Shown: positions 59,108 to 64,000 of the stretch, one piece after another
Layout: every line of letters begins with the position of its first letter
Numbering within the stretch: position 1 is the stretch's first letter
NCBI GenBank assembly: GCA_903882875.1
Contig: CAIRYQ010000006.1
Coordinates: forward strand, 26,977 to 90,976
DNA length: 64,000 nucleotides
Reading direction: 5' to 3'
DNA from: an uncultured Spartobacteria bacterium
Lineage (GTDB): Bacteria; Verrucomicrobiota; Verrucomicrobiia; Chthoniobacterales; Chthoniobacteraceae
The notes under the pieces: model-generated
What the model was told of the DNA's origin: nothing
Databases searched by the model: none
What the model saw: the letters and a program-made list of their open reading frames with translations, nothing else
Program-made: the position numbers and the translations under genes

Positions 59108-60994
59108 ATGTTTTACGACCGTGTCCTGACGCCCCGCAGCCTTTGGTGGGGGGCGATCATTTTCTGCGTCATCGTGATCGCGGATTCGTGGTTCCGCTGG
59201 GCGACATTCCAGTACGGGACTTTCGATCTCGCGTTCTACGCGCAGGGGCTGTGGCTCGCCGGGAAAGGGATGTGGCATGTGTCGCTGCTCGACGTGCCGC
59301 TGATGGGCAACCACCAGGACCCGATCGTCTTTCTCGCGCTGCCCTTTTACAAAATCTGCCCGCACCCGATGCTGCTCGTCGTCGTGCAGACGCTCGCGCT
59401 CGCGACGATGCCGTTCACGGGGTGGCGCATCGCGCGGCATTTGGAATTCGGCCAGCAGGCGTCCGTCTGGCTCGCGCTGGCGACGCTGGTGGCGCCGGCG
59501 ACGGGCTTCGTCGCGCTGCATGAATTTCACCCCGAGGCGTTCACCGCGCCGCTGCTCCTGCTGATGTTTCAGGGCCGACTCCAGCGCAGGCAGGGGATGT
59601 TCTGGCTGTCGTTCATCCTCGTGCTCATGTGCAAGGAAAGCATGGGCGTGCTGCTCGCGTGGATTTCGCTCGTGTACTGCGTCATTGAACGCGACCGGGA
59701 CCGCGAGTGGCGCATCGGCTGGAATGTGATTCCGGGCTGCGTGGCGTTCGGGTGGTTCCTGCTGTGCGCGCTCGTCATCGGCCCGGCGCTGAATGGCGGA
59801 AGCGTGGATTTCCTCGGGCTGTATTCGCACCTCGGGGATTCGCCCGGAGGCATCATCAGCGGGTTCGTCACGCATCCGTCGAAAGGCGCGAAGGCGCTGT
59901 GGAGCGGGCTCACCGGCGGAAATCTCGCATTGGGGACACTGCTGCCATTTCTGCTGCTGCCGCTGCTGCGCCCGCGCTGGATCATCATGGCCGCGCCGAT
60001 ATTCCTCCAGCATCTGCTCTCGTGGCGGCAGTCCGAATGGAGCATCCATTTCCACTATGCCGCGCCGCTCGTGCCGCTGCTCTGGCTCGGCGCGGCGGAG
60101 GCCGGCTCGGCGCTTTTCTGGCGGGACATTCTTGCGGGCTGGGTCGCCGTCGGGTGCGTGGTGGGGCAGCTCTGGTTCGGGCCGATCAAGGAGGTCTGGC
60201 ACACCGTCACCGGCGCAAGTGATGCGCTGTGGGCGAGCAGTTGGAAGAGCGAGATGCTCGCCGTGGTCGAAAAGGACGCGAGCGTGACCGCCGGCATCCC
60301 CTACCTCTCGCACCTCACAAACCGCCAGCGGCTCTATTCGCTCCATCATGTGCTCAAGGGCCTGAAGACGCTCAGCCGCGACGAATACAAGCCGCCGACC
60401 GGGATTGATGTCGTCGTCGTGGATGTCGCGGATGCAGCGACGTTCGATCCGGCTTCGGGATACTTTCATCCGCAGATGCGCAGCGCCGACGCCAAGGTGT
60501 TCCCGGCATCGGACACGTTGCTGCACCGGTTCATGAGCCAGGCCGAGTGGCACACCTACGGACGGAACGAATTCACGATTTTCATGAAGAGCACGGCCCC
60601 GGTGAAACAGGCGGCCGGTGGCGAGGGTCGCAAGCTCGATGAGTTCCACTCGCTCGTCTCGTTCCAGGGAATGCCGCCGCTGGCCGGCGATTCCATGCTC
60701 TTGAATTTCCACTGGAAGCTGAAGCCCCACCGCGAGTCGCTCCTCGCCGCGTCGCTTTATCTCGAAGGCGAGGGAGGCGCGCATTTCTTCATTCGGAAAG
60801 GGTTCGTCGCTCCCGGCGTGCAGGGCGAATCATACGTCGAATCATGGGCAATCCGTCCGCCGCCCTCGGTGCCGCCGGGAAAATATCGCGCAAGCCTCCT
60901 CGTCCACGACGCCTTCGCCGTGGAGCCGTCCTTTGTGAGCGGCCGGTTCCAGCCGGTGAGGTTCAGCCTCGGCGGCGAGTTTGAGCTAAAGTGA
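59108..60994 (+). CDS. DUF2079 membrane protein
   Basis: 628 residues with about 10-12 membrane helices. GTFDLAFYAQGLWLAGKG and GNHQDPIVFLALPFYKICPHP near the start are the DUF2079 signature, followed by LHEFHPEAFTAPLLLLMFQG. A soluble ~200-residue C-terminal part ends the protein. DUF2079 proteins are distant relatives of GT-C glycosyltransferases with unknown substrate. Start ATG 59108 is chosen over an upstream frame of Arg-rich sequence. Its end overlaps the convergent gene by nine bases. Confidence 0.88.
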   Translation: MFYDRVLTPRSLWWGAIIFCVIVIADSWFRWATFQYGTFDLAFYAQGLWLAGKGMWHVSLLDVPLMGNHQDPIVFLALPFYKICPHPMLLVVVQTLALATMPFTGWRIARHLEFGQQASVWLALATLVAPATGFVALHEFHPEAFTAPLLLLMFQGRLQRRQGMFWLSFILVLMCKESMGVLLAWISLVYCVIERDRDREWRIGWNVIPGCVAFGWFLLCALVIGPALNGGSVDFLGLYSHLGDSPGGIISGFVTHPSKGAKALWSGLTGGNLALGTLLPFLLLPLLRPRWIIMAAPIFLQHLLSWRQSEWSIHFHYAAPLVPLLWLGAAEAGSALFWRDILAGWVAVGCVVGQLWFGPIKEVWHTVTGASDALWASSWKSEMLAVVEKDASVTAGIPYLSHLTNRQRLYSLHHVLKGLKTLSRDEYKPPTGIDVVVVDVADAATFDPASGYFHPQMRSADAKVFPASDTLLHRFMSQAEWHTYGRNEFTIFMKSTAPVKQAAGGEGRKLDEFHSLVSFQGMPPLAGDSMLLNFHWKLKPHRESLLAASLYLEGEGGAHFFIRKGFVAPGVQGESYVESWAIRPPPSVPPGKYRASLLVHDAFAVEPSFVSGRFQPVRFSLGGEFELK

Positions 60995-63070
60995 TCGCCG
61001 CTGTTCTTCAGCCGCCAACGCCTCCGATTTGTGCCGCGCCGCCATCGCCTCGCTGTCCCGCCCGAGCTGGTGCAGGATCGCCGCGAGAAAGTCGAGATAG
61101 GCGCGGTTCTTCGGCGCACGCGAGACGGCGACACTGAGGGAATCCAGCGCATCGGGCCACCTGCCGAGGCTGCCCTCGCACTTCGCAGTCTCATAGTACG
61201 CCGCGCTGCCACGGATATCCAGGCGCTGCGCCATTCGCGCCGTGGCGAGAGCCGCATCGAGATCGCCCGCCTCCCGCTGCAATGCTGCGAGGCCGAGCTG
61301 CGAGGCAAGATGCCACCAATGCCCGTGCGCATAACCCGCCACCACTTCCAGCGTGGCGCGCGCGCCCTGCGTCTCGTGCAGGACATTGGCTTCAAAGCCG
61401 ACAAGCTCCCATGTATCCGGGTTTCGCGGCTTCCATTCGCGCACCAGGGCGAGCGCCTCCGTGCTGCGTCCCTCCTTGTGCAACTGGCCCGCGGCATTCA
61501 GCGCAGCACTCCAATTTCGCGGCGCATTGGATGCAACTGCATCCGGACGGCCTATGTCCAGCAACGGCCTCGCCTCCTCGGCGCGGCCGAGCTTTTGGAG
61601 GCAGATGCCCAGATTGATCCGTGCCGCCATGGAATCCGGATAGATATCAAGCGTCCTCCTGTACACCTGCTCCTGTTCCGCAAGCCGGCCCTTGCGGCCG
61701 AGTTCACTTGCATAATAGCTGAGCAGCCTGGAGGACGCTCCTCCGTCCTCGATCGTCCGACGCGCAAAAGTCTCCCCATCCACCCAGTCTGCTGCGCGAA
61801 AACCGGTCCGCACCGCAAGCGCCAGCACCGCCGCAAGACTAAGCGCCACACTTAACCGTCTCGGCCTTTCCGGTAACATCGCAATGGCTCCTGCTAAAGC
61901 TAACAGGAAACCTATGCTCGCAGTATAAATCCAATGTTCGGCAACCTCCGCATTCAGTGGGATTAGATTGGAAATCGGCACAAATGCGGCGACGAACCAA
62001 ATGACGCCAAAGCGTCTGACGCGACGTGACGCGCCATTTTTGATCCAGAGCCAGCCAAACAACACCAGCACCGCCGCCCCCAGGATGGAAAGGTATTCCG
62101 CCCCGATGCTGCTCAGCCATGAGGTATGGCTGGAATACATATCCGCCGGACCGAGCGAACGTTCCATCATCAGCCGCTTTGGCACAACCATCAGCCTGCC
62201 GTAATCGCCCAGTGCCCTGAACGCGAGAACCACGCGCCCGGTAAACGGTTCTGAAACAAGGGCGGGAGCGGGGGCGCGGGGCGAGGGCAGCGAGTGAAGA
62301 GTCGCGTAGAGTGAAACCACCACAGCAAGCCCCGTGATCGCGAGAAGTTTGCTGCGCAACCGAATGCCACGGTTGAAGAACAGCGTGTAAATGACAAACA
62401 GCAAAGCCCACACGAGCGCGATTTCCTTAGAACAGAGCGCGGCGAGCGCGGACAGCGCGGACACGATGTTCAGTGCCGTCCGCAACGCGATGCCCGGACA
62501 GTCCTGCGAACGCATCCATGCCAGCCAGCCTCCCAAGGCAAACAGTGCGGCGAGGCTGTCAGCCCGGCCTGCGATGTAGGCGACCGCGGCATTATGCACC
62601 GGATGCACCAGCCATGAGAGAGCGATGAGGAATGCGGCGATCCCCTTTTCATCCCCGCCTTTCCACAAGGTTGCGACCAGGCGGCGCAGGAACAAGAATA
62701 GCAGCCAGGCCGCAAGTGTATGGACCAGGAGGTTGGTGCAATGATAACCGACGGTGGATTCACCCCATAGCCAATAGTCCACCATGTAAGAGATGTTTTG
62801 GACGGGGCGATAGTGAGTCGAGAAGGATTCCGTGAAAAGATGCTGCCTGAAAACTTCGGCTGAAAACACCGGGCTGCGAAAAAATGGGTTCTCACCAATG
62901 AGATAGGTGTCATCCCAAATCCGTTCCCCTTTGAGGCATGGAAAGTAAGTGGCGAACGCCGCAATGGCAAACAATAGCAACACCAACCACGGGCGCAGCC
63001 ACCGGGCAGACTCCGATGGACGCAGCTTGCAGACGGCTGCTGAACTTGGGCTGGGGCTAATTTCCGTCAA
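60986..63070 (-). CDS. GT-C-like membrane protein with C-terminal TPR repeats (TMTC/DUF1736-like)
   Basis: 694 residues. KGERIWDDTYLIGENPFF (acidic pair after the first helix), HYRPVQNISYMVDYWLWG and HCTNLLVHTLAAWLLFLFL are shared with TMTC/PMT-type O-mannosyltransferase relatives; about ten helices follow. From ~430 the chain becomes TPR-like (AEQEQVYRRTLDIYPDSMAARINLGICLQKLG; RSTEALALVREWKPRNPDTW; DLDAALATARMAQRLDI). A protein O-glycosyltransferase role is inferred from the family. The upstream 252-bp gap (63071-63322) contains no gene I can support. Confidence 0.85.
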   Translation of the reverse strand: MTEISPSPSSAAVCKLRPSESARWLRPWLVLLLFAIAAFATYFPCLKGERIWDDTYLIGENPFFRSPVFSAEVFRQHLFTESFSTHYRPVQNISYMVDYWLWGESTVGYHCTNLLVHTLAAWLLFLFLRRLVATLWKGGDEKGIAAFLIALSWLVHPVHNAAVAYIAGRADSLAALFALGGWLAWMRSQDCPGIALRTALNIVSALSALAALCSKEIALVWALLFVIYTLFFNRGIRLRSKLLAITGLAVVVSLYATLHSLPSPRAPAPALVSEPFTGRVVLAFRALGDYGRLMVVPKRLMMERSLGPADMYSSHTSWLSSIGAEYLSILGAAVLVLFGWLWIKNGASRRVRRFGVIWFVAAFVPISNLIPLNAEVAEHWIYTASIGFLLALAGAIAMLPERPRRLSVALSLAAVLALAVRTGFRAADWVDGETFARRTIEDGGASSRLLSYYASELGRKGRLAEQEQVYRRTLDIYPDSMAARINLGICLQKLGRAEEARPLLDIGRPDAVASNAPRNWSAALNAAGQLHKEGRSTEALALVREWKPRNPDTWELVGFEANVLHETQGARATLEVVAGYAHGHWWHLASQLGLAALQREAGDLDAALATARMAQRLDIRGSAAYYETAKCEGSLGRWPDALDSLSVAVSRAPKNRAYLDFLAAILHQLGRDSEAMAARHKSEALAAEEQRRSL

Positions 63071-63322
63071 GAGAATGCCTGTCGGCGATGGTTTGGGCTA
63101 TGATTGGCAGGGAAGTTTTCGGAATATGGTTTTCCGTACGATTTGGAAAGCACAGAAGCTCTACCGAGAAAGCTTGGTTGGGTGCCTGTCCATGGGCTGA
63201 CATTAGCATCCATGATGCCAATGATGCCGTGGTTACGAAAGCGGACACCCGGCGAACCGCTGAGGAAGGCCGGGTGTTGCGAGTGAACGCCTGGTAGGGA
63301 GAGATCGCTATTTGTAAGGCGA

Positions 63323-63709
63323 CTAAAATGACGCGGGGGCCACATCGGAAAGCGCAGCGAATGTGGTTCCGTTCACCTTCGGGGAATTCTCCACCGTCGG
63401 AATTGTGAATGCATTGCCGAGGATGTCGGTTCCACTGCTCGTGTAAAGCCGTGTGCCGGTCTTCAGATAGGCTTGGATGTCGGCCCAAGCAATGGCGTTT
63501 CCATTCGTCTTGTTGTTCTCGATCGAATAGAGATCAATCGCCGCATCAATCTGGCGGAGATCCTCAAGGACCTGGGTGGCCTGCGAACGCTTGCGGCTGC
63601 GGAGGAAGTTCGGGACCGCGATGGCCGCGAGCAGTGCGATGATCGCGACGACGATCATGATTTCCACGAGCGTGAAGCCCGCGTGTTTGGTGTTCAGTTT
63701 GTGGAGCAT
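63323..63709 (-). CDS. Type II secretion/type IV pilin-like pseudopilin, shortened by a TAG
   Basis: 128 residues. Prepilin leader and helix GFTLVEIMIVVAIIALLAAI (Gly before Phe+1, Glu+5), then FLRSRKRSQATQVLEDLRQID, and a globular end VENSPKVNGTTFAALSDVAPASF. The frame stops at TAG 63323-63325, then reads SPYK and a second TAG (63308-63310). The next gene on the same strand ends APASFWSPYK, so the TAG stands where its paralogue has TGG (Trp). Likely a periplasmic assembly subunit; missing four residues may or may not matter. Confidence 0.85.
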   Translation of the reverse strand: MLHKLNTKHAGFTLVEIMIVVAIIALLAAIAVPNFLRSRKRSQATQVLEDLRQIDAAIDLYSIENNKTNGNAIAWADIQAYLKTGTRLYTSSGTDILGNAFTIPTVENSPKVNGTTFAALSDVAPASF

Positions 63710-63777
63710 GGTATGATGATTTCTGTTATATGATTTCACTCCGGGAAATAATGTTTGCTGGAGTGTGAACAGATTGT

Positions 63778-63793
63778 AGCATTCTAAATGCCA
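63778..63793 (-). promoter_or_regulatory. Sigma-54-like promoter before the pseudopilin gene
   Basis: On the minus strand TGGCATTTAGAATGCT, with GG and GC exactly twelve bases apart (consensus TGGCAC-N5-TTGCW, two mismatches). The start of transcription would be near 63767, giving a leader of about 58 nt. RpoN control of pilin genes is known from other bacteria. No strong sigma-70 site was seen here. Confidence 0.5.
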
Positions 63794-63892
63794 GCGATGA
63801 TTGCAGCGTGATCGAAATGTCATCCCTTTTTCTGACGCCTTTGCATCTCCCATCCGACCGAAGCCGTCTGCAACTCTGCCCAAGAAAGCAAA

Positions 63893-63922
63893 CACCCGGC
63901 CATCCTTTCGGGTGGCCGGGTG
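63893..63922 (-). terminator. Terminator after the upstream pseudopilin gene
   Basis: CACCCGGCCA (63893-63902) and TGGCCGGGTG (63913-63922) give a 10-bp stem with a 10-nt loop. On the minus strand TTTGCTTTCTT follows, so it would end the transcript of the partial gene at 63957 and separate the two pilin-type genes into own units. Confidence 0.65.
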
Positions 63923-63956
63923 GTGAGAGATAGGAACCGCTCAGGCGGTCCGAGGG

Positions 63957-64000
63957 TTACTTATAGGGCGACCAGAAGGAGGCCGGGGCCACGTCGGACA
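63957..64000 (-). CDS. C-terminal end of a second pseudopilin
   Basis: The last 13 codons encode SDVAPASFWSPYK and a TAA stop. They repeat the end of the pseudopilin at 63323 almost exactly, so two tandem paralogues are present. The rest of the gene lies beyond the window edge. Confidence 0.8.
   Translation of the reverse strand, partial: SDVAPASFWSPYK

Noticed and set aside
58967..60784. A 605-codon minus-strand frame across the DUF2079 gene
   Set aside because: Shadow frame; the plus strand has the DUF2079 signature and normal hydrophobic periodicity.
12760..63325. Reassignment of TAA or TAG to an amino acid
   Set aside because: amtB, the exported cysteine protein gene and the second pseudopilin end at TAA, and efp, glnB and gcvT at TAG, at the expected protein ends, so both codons work as stops.

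Overview
The window looks like a piece of a GC-rich Gram-negative chromosome, most likely from a Verrucomicrobium near Chthoniobacter/Spartobacteria. This is inferred from gene content: Tat-exported Gfo/Idh/MocA oxidoreductases, a ThuA protein, an SHD1-domain secreted protein, BlaI/BlaR1-type genes with large C-terminal fusions, pseudopilins, a Kdo transferase (hence LPS), non-mevalonate isoprenoid synthesis, and an EF-P with a non-standard loop. No rRNA, tRNA, CRISPR array, insertion sequence or prophage was seen.

Layout. 1-4813 (minus strand): an overlapping operon for nucleotide-sugar or surface-polysaccharide synthesis (Gfo/Idh/MocA dehydrogenase, ATP-grasp enzyme, epimerase, methyltransferase, HAD phosphatase, start of a DegT aminotransferase). 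4921-7119 (minus): yajQ, a frameshifted thuA and a short-chain epimerase. 7384-9738 (plus): a nitrogen module, with a perfect sigma-54 promoter, an ammonium transporter with an unusual exported N-terminal extension, and PII, closed by a terminator. 9903-12711: efp, an esterase/SMP-30 fusion and a cysteine-free FmdB-like protein. 12760-14382 (minus): a secreted haem-motif protein broken by an in-frame TAA. 14578-25236 (minus): two Tat-exported oxidoreductases, a secreted metalloprotease-like protein, lpdA, a diiron ferritin-like protein, a LacI regulator and two envelope proteins. 25308-35820 (plus, except one large lipoprotein): nucleoside phosphorylase, waaA, class II aldolase, a degenerate rhodanese, ispE, GNAT, rhomboid, gcvT and gcvH. 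35867-37087 (minus): an Imm8-like orphan immunity gene of lower GC, a DUF2007/zinc-ribbon protein and a Dabb protein. 37329-47832 (plus): aldehyde dehydrogenase, PPK2, a class C beta-lactamase-like hydrolase, a double receiver protein, an NlpC/P60-like lipoprotein, trpD, a receiver-DUF4388 protein and an isochorismatase/SGNH fusion. 47935-54709: an interrupted alpha/beta hydrolase, a membrane protein, a parallel beta-helix protein and a repeat protein. 54795-57910 (minus): blaR1-like and blaI genes with paired operators. 58147-64000: a small exported cysteine protein, a 21-bp tandem repeat, two polytopic membrane proteins and tandem pseudopilins.

The strongest candidate for an undescribed system is the BlaI/BlaR1 locus. 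The M56 protease is fused to a predicted alpha/alpha-toroid (squalene-cyclase-like) domain and two STN-like repeats. Two copies of a TGTTAA-N4-TTAACA dyad lie in front of blaI. Closely related dyads occur inside the next gene (a membrane-anchored repeat protein) and between a beta-lactamase-like gene and a double receiver gene 14 kb away, which suggests a local BlaI regulon. A second theme is gene interruption: one frameshift and three in-frame stop codons break or shorten otherwise intact genes, one of them (TAG) standing where a neighbouring paralogue has TGG. These could be sequence errors, gene decay or readthrough.
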